A stretch of DNA of 64,000 nucleotides from Kocuria massiliensis (GCF_900169715.1 NZ_LT835161.1:310001-374000), one strand, 5' to 3'; positions 56,357-64,000 are shown, counted from the stretch's first letter. The notes: generated from the sequence alone by a model not told the origin. Made by a program: numbers and translations.

Positions 56357-58066
56357 ATGGATGAAGCTCCTCACGATGGCTCAGCACCCACCACCCAACG
56401 GCGCCCCTGGCTCAAGACGTACAATCCCAACACCTCGGAAATCCTGGATCTTCCCGAAACATCCCTCGTCCACGTCATGGAGCGGTCCGTCCGCGAGGCA
56501 GGATCCAAAACGGCATTGGAATTCTTCGGTGCGAAGACCAGCTACACCCAACTGGGCGACCAGATCTCCCGCGTGGCCGAAGGCCTGCGACTCATGGGGG
56601 TTCAGCCTGGCGACCGCGTGGCTATCATTCTGCCGAACTGCCCGCAACACATCGTTGCGTTCTACGCGATTCTTCGGGTGGGCGGCGTCGTCGTCGAACA
56701 CAATCCGCTCTACACCGAAGGCGAGCTCCGGCACCAGTTTGAGAACCACGGTGCCAAGGTGGCCTTCGTGTGGGACAAGATCGCGGACAAGATCACCGAC
56801 CAGCCTTCCGACATTCGACCGCGTCGGGTGGTTGCGGTGAACCTCATCGAGGCGATGCCGACGCATCTGCGGTTAGGCCTCAAACTCCCGATATCTCGAT
56901 CCAAGGCCTCGCGGCAAAAGCTCGAAGGCCCCGCGCCGAAGACCACCCCGTGGCGCAAGATGCTCAAGTACCCGGCGATCGACGTCGGCCATCACCGTCC
57001 AACGGCTCATGACACGGCCCTCTTGCTGTATACCTCAGGTACCTCGGGCACGCCGAAAGGGGTCATGCTGACCCACCGAAACCTCGAATCCAACGCCAAG
57101 ATGGGCGAGGAATGGATCGGACTCGGTAGCGACGAGGTCATTTACTCGTTGCTACCCCTTTTCCACGCCTATGGCATGACCCTCGGACTGGGCATCGCCA
57201 TGGCTGTTCGCGCCAAACTCGTGCTTTTCCCGACGGTCGACCTGGACCTCGTCTTTTCCGCCATGAAAAAGACCAAGCCGACCATCTTGCCCGCGGTGCC
57301 TCCCGTGTACCAGCGCATGATGGACATGGCGCGTGAGCGTGGCACGGATCTTTCCGGGATTCGATACTCGGTCTCGGGAGCCATGAATCTGCCGCCACAG
57401 CTGGTCAGCGAATGGGAAGCGAAAACCGGCGGATACCTCGTCGAAGGCTACGGCCTCACCGAATGCGCTCCTCTCGTGTGCTGCAACCCTCTCAACGGCT
57501 CACGCCGCGCAGGCTCCATTGGCGTCCCGTTCCCCTCCACGGACATTCGCATCGTGGACCCGGAAACCCTGAAAGACGTCGAGGACGGAGAACCAGGAGA
57601 ACTGTGGGTCTCAGGCCCGCAGGTGTTCCGCGGGTACTGGAAGAACGAAGAGGCCACTCATGAGTCGGTGACCGAGGACGGCTGGTTACGGACTGGCGAC
57701 ATCGTCACGATGGACGACGACGGCTTTCTGTTTGTCGTCGACCGACTCAAAGAAGTCATCATCACCGGAGGGTTCAACGTGTCGCCTTCGGAGGTCGAGA
57801 CGGCGCTCAAAACCAGCGACCTCGTCAAGGACGCCGCAGTGGTGGGCCTTCCGTCTCCAAGTGGCGGAGAGGAAGTCGTCGCGGCCGTCATCATGGAGCC
57901 GGGGCACGCGTTGGACGTTGAGGCTCTGCGCCAGCACTGTTACAGCAAGGTCACGCGTTACAAAGTCCCGCGTCGGATCGTCGAGCTCGAGGATTTTCCC
58001 CGTTCGATGCTCGGCAAGACCCTGCGCCGTGAGGTCAAGAAGCTCGTGGAAGAACGGATCGACTGA
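56357..58066 (+). CDS. Long-chain fatty acid-CoA ligase (AMP-binding enzyme)
   Basis: A 569-residue acyl-adenylate-forming enzyme. It has AMP-binding motif I LLYTSGTSGTPKGVMLTH, the YGLTECAP motif, and C-terminal GWLRTGDIVTMDDDGFLFVVDR followed by KEVIITGGFNVSPSEVE. It activates fatty acids to acyl-CoA for beta-oxidation or lipid synthesis. The start at 56357 is preferred because the family begins shortly before PWLKTY; no strong ribosome-binding site is visible, so it may be leaderless. Confidence 0.9.
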   Translation: MDEAPHDGSAPTTQRRPWLKTYNPNTSEILDLPETSLVHVMERSVREAGSKTALEFFGAKTSYTQLGDQISRVAEGLRLMGVQPGDRVAIILPNCPQHIVAFYAILRVGGVVVEHNPLYTEGELRHQFENHGAKVAFVWDKIADKITDQPSDIRPRRVVAVNLIEAMPTHLRLGLKLPISRSKASRQKLEGPAPKTTPWRKMLKYPAIDVGHHRPTAHDTALLLYTSGTSGTPKGVMLTHRNLESNAKMGEEWIGLGSDEVIYSLLPLFHAYGMTLGLGIAMAVRAKLVLFPTVDLDLVFSAMKKTKPTILPAVPPVYQRMMDMARERGTDLSGIRYSVSGAMNLPPQLVSEWEAKTGGYLVEGYGLTECAPLVCCNPLNGSRRAGSIGVPFPSTDIRIVDPETLKDVEDGEPGELWVSGPQVFRGYWKNEEATHESVTEDGWLRTGDIVTMDDDGFLFVVDRLKEVIITGGFNVSPSEVETALKTSDLVKDAAVVGLPSPSGGEEVVAAVIMEPGHALDVEALRQHCYSKVTRYKVPRRIVELEDFPRSMLGKTLRREVKKLVEERID

Positions 58067-58091
58067 CCGGCCTCAGCCGAGCCACCGACGC

Positions 58092-58131
58092 AAAGGCCCG
58101 CCGTCTCTCCCAGGAGAGATGGCGGGCCTTT
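58092..58131. terminator. Bidirectional terminator between fatty acyl-CoA ligase and metI
   Basis: Two nested stems (AAAGGCCCGCC with GGCGGGCCTTT, and TCTCTCC with GGAGAGA) form one hairpin of about 18 bp between convergent genes. Confidence 0.8.
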
Positions 58132-58151
58132 CGGTTCCGTAGCGACGAACG

Positions 58152-58862
58152 CTAGCGGCGCATGATCTTCCGTGCCAGCCAGTTGCCAAAGAGCTGGACG
58201 AACTGAACCATCACGATGATCACGAGTACGGCGGCCATGGTGATGTCCCAGTTGAAGCGCTGGTAACCCTTCGACAGGGCGTAGTCACCCAAGCCGCCGG
58301 CGCCGATGTAACCCGCCATGGCGGACATGTCCACGACGCCGATCAGCAGGAATGTGTACCCGAGCACGAGCGGGCCGAGGGCCTCGGGGAGAATCACCGA
58401 AAACATGATGCGCGTACGGGTCGCGCCCATAGCGCGGGCCGCCTCGATCACTCCGGGATCGATCGACACGAGGTTCTGCTCCACGATGCGGGCCACCGCG
58501 AAGACGGCGGCCACGACCATGCCGAAGACGGCCGCCTTCATCTCGATCGTGGTACCGATGGTCGCGAGCATGACCGGCCCCAGGGCCACCAACAGGATGA
58601 TGAACGGAATGGGGCGAACGAAGTTCACCACGAGGTTCAGGATCCAGTTCAGCGGCCGATTTTGCAGAATATTTCCGCGACGGGTCGTGTACAGGAGTAG
58701 CCCCACGATGAAACCGAGAACACCCGCGATCACCATGGTGATCGCGACCATCTGAATGGTCTCCCACGTGGCCTGTAAGAGGTCGGGGCGGACCTCCGAC
58801 CAGTCGGTCTTGGGCTTCGCCTCGATCGAGGAAGACAACAGGGTTTGAGCCGAGAGAGTCAT
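58152..58862 (-). CDS. metI: Methionine ABC transporter permease
   Basis: A 236-residue permease of the MetI type, five transmembrane helices, with the EAA loop EAARAMGATRTRIMFSVILPEALGPL. The VATWETIQMVAITMVIAG-like N-terminal region (LLQATWETIQMVAITMV) is characteristic of D-methionine importers. It is last in the leftward order metQ-metN-metI and overlaps the metN stop by one base. Confidence 0.92.
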   Translation of the reverse strand: MTLSAQTLLSSSIEAKPKTDWSEVRPDLLQATWETIQMVAITMVIAGVLGFIVGLLLYTTRRGNILQNRPLNWILNLVVNFVRPIPFIILLVALGPVMLATIGTTIEMKAAVFGMVVAAVFAVARIVEQNLVSIDPGVIEAARAMGATRTRIMFSVILPEALGPLVLGYTFLLIGVVDMSAMAGYIGAGGLGDYALSKGYQRFNWDITMAAVLVIIVMVQFVQLFGNWLARKIMRR

Positions 58863-59920
58863 CAGGCGCGCACCTCCTGAACGAGAGTGACGGATGTGAG
58901 CTGTTCGATGACGGTCTCGATATTCGCGGTGTCACCCAACAACTCGAGCGTGAGTTTGCCGTAGGTGCGGCCTTGGAGGGTCTCCAATCCGCCGTCGACG
59001 ATGTTGAACCGAACGTCGCGTTCTCCCAAGCGGGACAGCACATCGCCCAGCTTGGTCTGGTCGGTCACCTCGACGCTGATGAGGCGCCCCTCGTGACGTT
59101 CCTTGAGCTCGCTGGCCCTGGCACCCGTGGGGGTGGGCTTGACCGTGGTCGAGACGAAACGCTGCGCCGGTGCGGTCTGCGGATTCGAGAAGACGTCGTA
59201 AACGTTGCCCTCTTCCACAACCTTGCCGTTTTCCATGACGGCGACCCGATCCGCAATGGACGCCACAACGTCCATTTCGTGCGTAATCACGACGACGGTA
59301 ATCCCGAGGTCCCGGTTGACCTTCTTGAGGAGGCCCAGGACTTCCTCGGTGGTCTCCGGGTCGAGGGCCGAGGTCGACTCATCGGCCAAGAGCAGGCTCG
59401 GTTCGGTGGCCAAAGAGCGGGCAATGCCGACGCGCTGCTTCTGCCCGCCCGAGAGCTGATCCGGATAATTCTTCGCCTTGTCGCGAAGGCCCACAAACTC
59501 CAACAATTCGGCCACACGCTCGCGACGCCGGGCCGCCGACCAACCGGCGACCTTCAGCGGAAATTCGACGTTGGCGGCGACGGTCTTGGAGTTCATCAAG
59601 TTGAACTGCTGGAAGATCATCCCGATATTGGTCCGAGCCTGGCGCAGTTGGGCGTCGTTGGCTCCCGAGATCGTCGTTTCCCCAACGGTGAGGGTTCCCG
59701 ACGTCGTGGATTCGAGGCCGTTGATCAGGCGAACCAACGTGGACTTGCCTGCACCGGAATAGCCGATGATCGCGAAGATGTGTCCGCGGCGGATGGTCAG
59801 CGAGACGTCGTCGACGGCCTTCACGGTGGTCTTGCCGACGGTGAAGACCTTGGAGACGCGATCGAGGACCACCATGTCCGAGGAGCGTTCCTCGGACACA
59901 GAGCTCGTGTGCTCGGTCAT
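58862..59920 (-). CDS. metN: Methionine ABC transporter ATP-binding protein
   Basis: A 352-residue ATPase with Walker A GYSGAGKST (53-61), signature LSGGQKQRVGIARSLATEPS, Walker B LLLADESTSALDPE and a C-terminal NIL regulatory domain (about residues 270-350) that binds methionine and trans-inhibits transport. GGGAAA precedes the ATG at 59920; the longer open frame crosses the duplicated hairpin and is not coding. It is separated from metQ by 178 bp containing a 47-bp tandem duplication. Confidence 0.93.
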   Translation of the reverse strand: MTEHTSSVSEERSSDMVVLDRVSKVFTVGKTTVKAVDDVSLTIRRGHIFAIIGYSGAGKSTLVRLINGLESTTSGTLTVGETTISGANDAQLRQARTNIGMIFQQFNLMNSKTVAANVEFPLKVAGWSAARRRERVAELLEFVGLRDKAKNYPDQLSGGQKQRVGIARSLATEPSLLLADESTSALDPETTEEVLGLLKKVNRDLGITVVVITHEMDVVASIADRVAVMENGKVVEEGNVYDVFSNPQTAPAQRFVSTTVKPTPTGARASELKERHEGRLISVEVTDQTKLGDVLSRLGERDVRFNIVDGGLETLQGRTYGKLTLELLGDTANIETVIEQLTSVTLVQEVRA

Positions 59921-59976
59921 GTGTTTTCCCTTGCTGGTAGGCGAATCGTAGCGGGGCCGGTCAAGCCCCTGAGCGC

Positions 59977-60014
59977 GCACGACGCCGGCAGGCGGTGGCC
60001 GGCCGGCGTCGTGC
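59977..60014 (-). other. Hairpin in metQ-metN intercistronic region
   Basis: GCACGACGCCGGC (59977-59989) pairs perfectly with GCCGGCGTCGTGC (60002-60014). It lacks a T-run, so an RNA-processing or stabilising element is more likely than a terminator. Confidence 0.7.
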
Positions 60015-60077
60015 GACCGCGGGATCAGGAGCCGGCAGGCGGTGGCCGGCCGGCGTCGTGCGACCGCGGGATCAGGA
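59984..60077. repeat. Perfect 47-bp tandem duplication between metQ and metN
   Basis: Copies at 59984-60030 and 60031-60077 are identical. Each includes the 3' arm of the hairpin and a self-complementary GCCGGC core, so the duplication doubles the hairpin potential. Confidence 0.95.
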
Positions 60078-60098
60078 ATCCTCGCGAACGCTGCGCGA

Positions 60099-60995
60099 CT
60101 ACTTGTCTTCGTTTTTCTTGTCTTCGTCCTCGAGCTTCTTCTGCGTGTCGCGAAGCTTCTGGACGTCGGTATCCACCACGACGGCGGTGTTCTTGGACGA
60201 CCTCTGCTGGGCTTCCTGAACGGGCTTGCTGCGGTAGATATCGATGAGCTTCTTGTACGTCTCGTTATCTTCCTGGCCCTTTTGGGCCACAAAGACGTTC
60301 ACGTACGGAAGGGCCGACTCCTGGCTGGGGTCATCCTGGTAGAGGGCGTTCTTCGGATCCAAACCGGCGTCGTCCAGGAAGTCGTTATTGACCACGGAAC
60401 CGTCGACGGAAGCCATCGAGGTGACGGTCTGGTTGGCCTCAACCGCGGTGACCTCAACCTTGGAGTTGTCCTTGTCGATGTCCTTTTCGCTGGGCTGGAT
60501 GACGCTGTCATCCTTGAGCTTGAGGAGATGAGCGGCCTTCAACAGGTTGATTGCGCGTGCCTCGTTGACGGCATCGTTCGGAATGGCGATCTTGCCGCCC
60601 TGGGGGATCTCATCCACGGACTTGTGGTTCTTGGAGTACAGACCCATCGGGAAGATCGCGGTGGGGCCGACGATTTGGAGGTCGTCGTCGTTATCCACGT
60701 TGTAATTAGCCAAGTAGGAAATGTGCTGGAACCAGTTCAGGTCCACCGCACCCTGGGTCAGCTGCGGATTGGCCTCGGTGTAGTTGTTGAGCTCTTTGTA
60801 CTCAACATCGATGTCCTGTTTCGCCGCTTCTTCCTTCAGAACCTTGTTGACGTCTTGTTCTTTGGTGATGGCGATTTTGACGATGGTCTTGCCATCTTTG
60901 GTTTCGGGGCCGCTGGGGGTCCCACCGTTGCCACACGCGGACAAGGCCACGGCGATCGGCAGGATTGCCAAAAGGGCGCCAAGTTTTTTCTTCAC
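60099..60995 (-). CDS. metQ: Methionine ABC transporter substrate-binding lipoprotein
   Basis: A 298-residue NlpA/MetQ lipoprotein with signal peptide and lipobox ALSAC (Cys21). The mature part has IVKIAITKEQDVNKVLKEEAAK, then TQGAVDLNWFQHISYL, IAIPNDAVNEARAINLLK and the C-terminal YVNVFVAQKGQ, all MetQ hallmarks. The GTG start at 60995 gives a normal signal peptide; the longer frame reaches the leader. The leader carries a short Met-ended ORF and a terminator. metQ is first of the metQ-metN-metI set. Confidence 0.9.
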   Translation of the reverse strand: MKKKLGALLAILPIAVALSACGNGGTPSGPETKDGKTIVKIAITKEQDVNKVLKEEAAKQDIDVEYKELNNYTEANPQLTQGAVDLNWFQHISYLANYNVDNDDDLQIVGPTAIFPMGLYSKNHKSVDEIPQGGKIAIPNDAVNEARAINLLKAAHLLKLKDDSVIQPSEKDIDKDNSKVEVTAVEANQTVTSMASVDGSVVNNDFLDDAGLDPKNALYQDDPSQESALPYVNVFVAQKGQEDNETYKKLIDIYRSKPVQEAQQRSSKNTAVVVDTDVQKLRDTQKKLEDEDKKNEDK

Positions 60996-61030
60996 GGCTA
61001 TGAATCTCTCTACTCGGTGCGGTGAACGAT

Positions 61031-61059
61031 AAAAAGATGGGCCTCCACCGAGGCTCATC
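61031..61059 (-). terminator. Intrinsic terminator (attenuator) in metQ leader
   Basis: On the minus strand GATGAGCCTC (61059-61050) pairs with GAGGCCCATC (61045-61036), 9 of 10 pairs and one A-C mismatch, with loop GGTG, then TTTTT (61035-61031). It is 35 nt before the metQ start codon, with no gene between. It should therefore be a regulated attenuator. Confidence 0.75.
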
Positions 61060-61068
61060 GCCAGCCAA

Positions 61069-61128
61069 TTACATCATGAGGAGATCCGGCGGATAGAAGT
61101 CTCGGATATGTGTAGTCACGGTCTTCAT
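61069..61128 (-). CDS. Candidate met leader peptide
   Basis: A 19-codon ORF, MKTVTTHIRDFYPPDLLMM, with its stop immediately after two ATG codons. The stop lies 9 nt before the terminator's 5' arm. No strong Shine-Dalgarno is seen, but an AT-rich GAATTATGA lies just upstream, so the ORF could be leaderless. The tandem Met codons at the end resemble attenuator leader peptides. The evidence is positional; expression is unproven. Confidence 0.45.
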   Translation of the reverse strand: MKTVTTHIRDFYPPDLLMM

Positions 61129-61240
61129 TCGGCTTCATAATTCGACATATTTCAGGCTGAGCGACGCTGCGGACGGCCGGTGGTGGGTCTCGGTTTCTTG
61201 CTCGATGCCGTGGGAACACGGTCCATGTGAGAGTGAGGCG
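61129..61240. other. Upstream part of divergent metQ/MFS intergenic region
   Basis: About 110 bp with no gene. On the minus strand AATATGTCGAATTATGAAG gives weak -10-like sequences for metQ. No SAM or other known riboswitch core was recognised. Confidence 0.4.
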
Positions 61241-61254
61241 TGAACTTTTGTTCA
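61241..61254. promoter_or_regulatory. Candidate SorC-type operator of polyol MFS gene
   Basis: TGAACTTTTGTTCA is a palindrome (TGAAC-N4-GTTCA). It lies just upstream of the promoter's -35 box. Related half-matching sites recur at 63936-63962 beside the regulator gene. Confidence 0.55.
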
Positions 61255-61260
61255 GAACGC

Positions 61261-61290
61261 TTGTGCGAAACAACATTTCCCGCCTATGCT
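61261..61290 (+). promoter_or_regulatory. Promoter of polyol MFS gene
   Basis: TTGTGC (61261-61266) and TATGCT (61285-61290) with 18-bp spacing. The operator centre lies at about -49, an activator position. Confidence 0.45.
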
Positions 61291-61402
61291 ATCCGCAAGT
61301 CTGTGGGGCGCCTCACGTTGAAGCTCGGAGGGTCGACCCGTGAGTGCCACACAGTGTTCGTCAATGGGGACCAACGTCGCGCCCCACGTAAAGGAGCACC
61401 TT

Positions 61403-62839
61403 ATGTCTTCCACCGCCGGCACTTCGGCTCCTCCACAGATCGAGGGGCATTTCCTCGATCGCATCGGAATTCCTCAGGTCCTTAAATGGGGGTTCTTGGG
61501 GGTACTGCTCTTCATGACCGGCTTGGGAGTCGAGTCGAATATCTTGACTCCCCACTTGGTTGAGGTGCTCCACAGCAAGGAGAGCGCGGTCGCGGCCATC
61601 ATCGCGTCGTACTCCTTGGCCGTGGCCGTCGGCAGTTATCTTTCGGGTGCGCTGTCCGACCTCATCGGCCCCAAGAAGGTCATGCTGATCGGCTTCCTCG
61701 TGTGGGCCGTCTTCCAGGTCGGCTTCATCCTGGCCATGGCCAGCGGCGTGTTCTGGCTCGTGGCAGTGACCTATTTCTTCCGTGGATTCGGCATGCCACT
61801 GTTCACGTTCTCCTTCCTCGTATGGGTCAACATCACGGCGCTGAAGTCGAAGGCCGGTACCGCCATTGGTTGGTTCTATGTGATGTTCACGGGTGGCCTG
61901 CCGACCCTCGGCTCTCTCGTGGCGATCGGTGCCATCCCGACCTTTGGCGGCGGAGTCGGCGGTGAGACCGGAGCAATCATCTTCTCGTGCGTCTTGAACG
62001 TCGCGGGCTTCCTGTTCGTGTGGTTCGGATGTCACGACGAGAAGGGTAAGCGCCGCATTGCCCCTGCCGATGAAAGCGCCTCGCAGGTCATCTTCTCCGG
62101 CCTGCGTCTGACGTTCACCAATACCAAGGTGCTCCAGGGATTCTTGGTTCGCTTGATCAACACCGCACCTGAGTTCGGGATGTTCATCGTGATGCCCGCC
62201 GTGATCAGCACGAGCCTCGGGTGGGGTCAGTCGCGCTGGTTGGCCATGACGGTGGCCGTCTATGCCGGCAATATCCTCTTCAACGCCTTCTTCGGAAACC
62301 TGGGTGACCGACTCGGCTGGGTTACCACGGTGCGGTGGTTTGGCGTCTTCTGCTCCGCGGTGTCACTGCTCGCGTGGTGGTACGTCCCCCACATGGTTCC
62401 CGCCGGATCCGGTTGGGGGTACATCCTCTCGGTGTGCGCCGGCGTGTGCTACGGCATCTTCCTGGCGGGCTTCGTGCCGATGGGCGCGATTATGCCGGCC
62501 AACGCCCCGCTTCACCGAGGAGCGGCCATGGCCATGTATACGACGGCGGCCGGTGGAGCGACCTTCCTCGGAACCGCCGTGGTCACGGTGGTTCTGAATA
62601 TCACCGGGGCCATGGGGCTGAGCACCTTTGCTCAGAACTCCGCGGTGATTTGGACGTTCGTGGCTCTGTACGCTTGTGCCTTCGTGATGGTCGGTAATCT
62701 GCGCACCGAACAGGACGACCCCGAACACCGCCGCAAGATCAAGGAAGCGGATACGCAGGCCTTGGCAGTTCAGGCGGCCAATGAAAATCGGGTGACCATT
62801 CATCAGCCCGACGGCGAAACCCAAGGCGAGCGCCACTAA
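61403..62839 (+). CDS. MFS transporter, polyol/sugar permease type (RbtT-like)
   Basis: A 478-residue 12-helix MFS protein. It has the N-terminal half motif GALSDLIGPKKVMLIGF and GFGMPLFTFSFLVWVNI. The C-terminal half has GNLGDRLGWVTTVRWFG. The combination fits the polyol-permease group (ribitol, arabitol, sorbitol). An AAGGAG box precedes the ATG at 61403. A SorC-type regulator gene is convergent downstream, supporting a polyol or sugar substrate. Confidence 0.82.
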   Translation: MSSTAGTSAPPQIEGHFLDRIGIPQVLKWGFLGVLLFMTGLGVESNILTPHLVEVLHSKESAVAAIIASYSLAVAVGSYLSGALSDLIGPKKVMLIGFLVWAVFQVGFILAMASGVFWLVAVTYFFRGFGMPLFTFSFLVWVNITALKSKAGTAIGWFYVMFTGGLPTLGSLVAIGAIPTFGGGVGGETGAIIFSCVLNVAGFLFVWFGCHDEKGKRRIAPADESASQVIFSGLRLTFTNTKVLQGFLVRLINTAPEFGMFIVMPAVISTSLGWGQSRWLAMTVAVYAGNILFNAFFGNLGDRLGWVTTVRWFGVFCSAVSLLAWWYVPHMVPAGSGWGYILSVCAGVCYGIFLAGFVPMGAIMPANAPLHRGAAMAMYTTAAGGATFLGTAVVTVVLNITGAMGLSTFAQNSAVIWTFVALYACAFVMVGNLRTEQDDPEHRRKIKEADTQALAVQAANENRVTIHQPDGETQGERH

Positions 62840-62860
62840 CGGGTAGCTGAAGTTAACGAG

Positions 62861-62901
62861 CGACGGTCCCCGCATCTCCTTCTGAGGCGCGGGGACCGTC
62901 G
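62861..62901. terminator. Bidirectional terminator between MFS and SorC genes
   Basis: CGACGGTCCCCGC (62861-62873) pairs perfectly with 62889-62901, between convergent genes. Confidence 0.8.
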
Positions 62902-62927
62902 TCATTGCTCACGAACCGTGGGTTCGA

Positions 62928-63893
62928 TCAGGCCTGAAGAGCTTGCAAGATATGGGTGGCGGTGGCTTCATCCGTGACCAAGCGCCGGAAATACCGCATG
63001 GACGCCGCGCCAATGATGGACCAGCTCTTTTCCTCGCCTACGGCGACCGCCGTGGAGAACGGGATGGCCGAGAGGTCTTCCGTGGGAATGCGCACCGTTC
63101 GATCGGAGCCTGGAAAACTGAGCTCCTGGCCCCGGCGGTTGAAGAAGTGCAGGCACACATCGCCGATTGAATCCGTGAGGCTGTCCTTCGGAATCGACGA
63201 GGCGAGTGAGGTCCGACCGGTCGTGGGGGACCCGACGCCTACCAAGGCCCCCTTGGCCGTGCTCCAGAGGCGCTGAACCTCGGTGAAGGACTCGTCCTTT
63301 TGAAGCGCGCGGTAGATGCTTTGCGAAGGCACGGCGCTCGCAAAGAGTGGAGAGTATCGGCTGTCGGTGTTCTGGGCCAGCATGCGCACGATCTCATTGG
63401 TCTGGTGCCAGGCCTCAGGTTCGGAGACGCCGCCGACCGAGGGGACCAGGGTTACCCCGTTCATGCGGGAGAGGTTCATGTGCGCAATGCCGTAGAGGGC
63501 CATGCCGGACGAAACGACGAGGGCATCCCCCGAGGCGAGATGCATGTCGTCCAGGGCGCGCTGGACGGGAGGAAGCATGCCTTGGCCCATGGTCGCCGGC
63601 TGCATGCCCTTGGCGAGGTACACCTCTTCGAGCTGAAGGGCGGCGCGGAGTTGCTCGGCCAAGTCGGAGCGGCCTTCGGCATCGGGGTGAATCACGCGGA
63701 TTTGGACCATTCCGATGGATCGAGCGTGCGACAACATGCGGCTGACCGTGGGTCGGGAGACTTTGAGCGCCTCCGCGATGGCGGACTGGCCGTTTCTCTC
63801 CTCGTAGTACATCCGTGCGACGGCGTAGAGGCGGTCGACGTCGTAGAGGTCCGGGGAAGAGGTATGGCGTTGGTCCATGGTGTGCTCGATCAT
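62928..63893 (-). CDS. SorC/DeoR-family sugar-binding transcriptional regulator
   Basis: A 321-residue regulator. The N-terminal helix-turn-helix is AVARMYYEERNGQSAIAEALKVSRPTVSRMLSHARSIGMV (split at about residues 24-63). The C-terminal sugar-binding domain has SSGMALYGIAHMNL and LVGVGSPTT. SorC proteins sense phosphorylated sugars or polyols and often activate transport genes. It lies between the MFS gene and a divergent promoter at the window edge. The start could also be the ATG at 63878. Confidence 0.88.
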   Translation of the reverse strand: MIEHTMDQRHTSSPDLYDVDRLYAVARMYYEERNGQSAIAEALKVSRPTVSRMLSHARSIGMVQIRVIHPDAEGRSDLAEQLRAALQLEEVYLAKGMQPATMGQGMLPPVQRALDDMHLASGDALVVSSGMALYGIAHMNLSRMNGVTLVPSVGGVSEPEAWHQTNEIVRMLAQNTDSRYSPLFASAVPSQSIYRALQKDESFTEVQRLWSTAKGALVGVGSPTTGRTSLASSIPKDSLTDSIGDVCLHFFNRRGQELSFPGSDRTVRIPTEDLSAIPFSTAVAVGEEKSWSIIGAASMRYFRRLVTDEATATHILQALQA

Positions 63894-63935
63894 AGGCGAA
63901 TAGGGCCTGCTTATCGTATCTCGGATTCTTCTCGA

Positions 63936-63962
63936 TGAACATATGTGCTTGACATATGTGCT
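63936..63962. promoter_or_regulatory. Direct-repeat operator upstream of SorC regulator
   Basis: ACATATGTGCT occurs at 63939-63949 and 63952-63962. With flanking bases the sites read TGAAC-ATAT-GTGCT and TTGAC-ATAT-GTGCT, similar to the MFS operator TGAAC-TTTT-GTTCA. Confidence 0.55.
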
Positions 63963-63977
63963 GGGTGCTCGAAGAAT
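63949..63977 (+). promoter_or_regulatory. Rightward promoter of a gene beyond the window
   Basis: TTGACA (63949-63954) and AAGAAT (63972-63977) with 17-bp spacing. The second operator overlaps the -35 box. The transcript runs off the window, possibly into a GTGACAAAC start near 63988. Confidence 0.5.
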
Positions 63978-64000
63978 GTGGTGTACGTGACAAACGCGCA

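Noticed and set aside
60996-61240. SAM riboswitch upstream of metQ
   Set aside because: The GGTGGAGG segment looked promising, but no S-box, SAM-II or SAM-IV core with its paired elements could be assembled.

Overview
The window reads as a chromosomal segment of a high-GC Gram-positive actinobacterium, most likely Micrococcaceae/Micrococcales (Arthrobacter, Kocuria, Rothia or Neomicrococcus-like). The grounds are frequent GTG starts, ATGA/GTGA stop-start overlaps, a YhgE/Pip exporter, an orphan winged-helix regulator of a type I recall from that group, a RecQ fused to a phosphoribosyltransferase-like tail, and NarL-type two-component systems. The species is not identified from sequence alone. 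No insertion sequence, prophage, rRNA operon or CRISPR array was seen.

Layout. 0-3.4 kb: DeoR regulator (cut by the window edge) divergent from a sugar-uptake operon (sodium:solute symporter, small membrane protein, aldose 1-epimerase). 3.5-10.2 kb: DedA protein, RecQ-family helicase, HrpB helicase, ornithine cyclodeaminase-family enzyme. 10.2-11.9 kb: AT-richer patch with a DUF4190-like membrane protein beside tRNA-Ser(CGA). 11.9-15.9 kb: TetR-controlled ABC/YhgE operon with a perfect operator palindrome. 15.9-21.6 kb: tadA, upp, orphan winged-helix regulator, SixA-like phosphatase and two convergent glycosyltransferases. 21.8-30 kb: tRNA-Ser(GCT), two flavoproteins (one RclA-like), a non-coding inverted repeat array, tRNA-Ser(TGA), a quinone oxidoreductase and the CstA/YbdD pair. 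30-33.5 kb: cystine-type ABC transporter with a cystathionine gamma-synthase/lyase. 33.7-40.2 kb: TPM lipoprotein, MarR/OhrR regulator with a triple operator, two-component system and FtsX-type ABC exporter. 40.2-46.9 kb: CitE-like lyase, tRNA-Thr(CGT), SDR, acylphosphatase, zinc-type CDF exporter, spermidine-synthase-like protein, purB. 47-54.2 kb: a WXG-like helical protein with an alpha/beta hydrolase, an aromatic/HisC-type aminotransferase and the three E1-alpha/E1-beta/E2 genes of a 2-oxoacid dehydrogenase. 54.3-61 kb: acidic-repeat membrane protein, acetyltransferase, acyl-CoA ligase and the metQ-metN-metI methionine importer. 61-64 kb: polyol-type MFS transporter and a SorC-family regulator.

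Sulfur amino acids are a theme: a cystine-type importer sits in one operon with a transsulfuration enzyme, and a methionine importer has an unusual leader (a short ORF ending in Met-Met-stop, followed by an intrinsic terminator) and a duplicated hairpin between metQ and metN. Carbon uptake is also prominent, with a sugar symporter, CstA, a polyol MFS and a 2-oxoacid dehydrogenase, each regulator sitting near plausible operators.

The most unusual structures are the inverted repeat array at 25.54-26.01 kb (64-bp units, a hairpin, then 19-bp units in the opposite orientation), the met leader, the three evenly spaced TTGTGYACAA palindromes upstream of a 64-residue protein gene, and the WXG-like/hydrolase pair, whose strongest ribosome-binding site is out of frame by one base.
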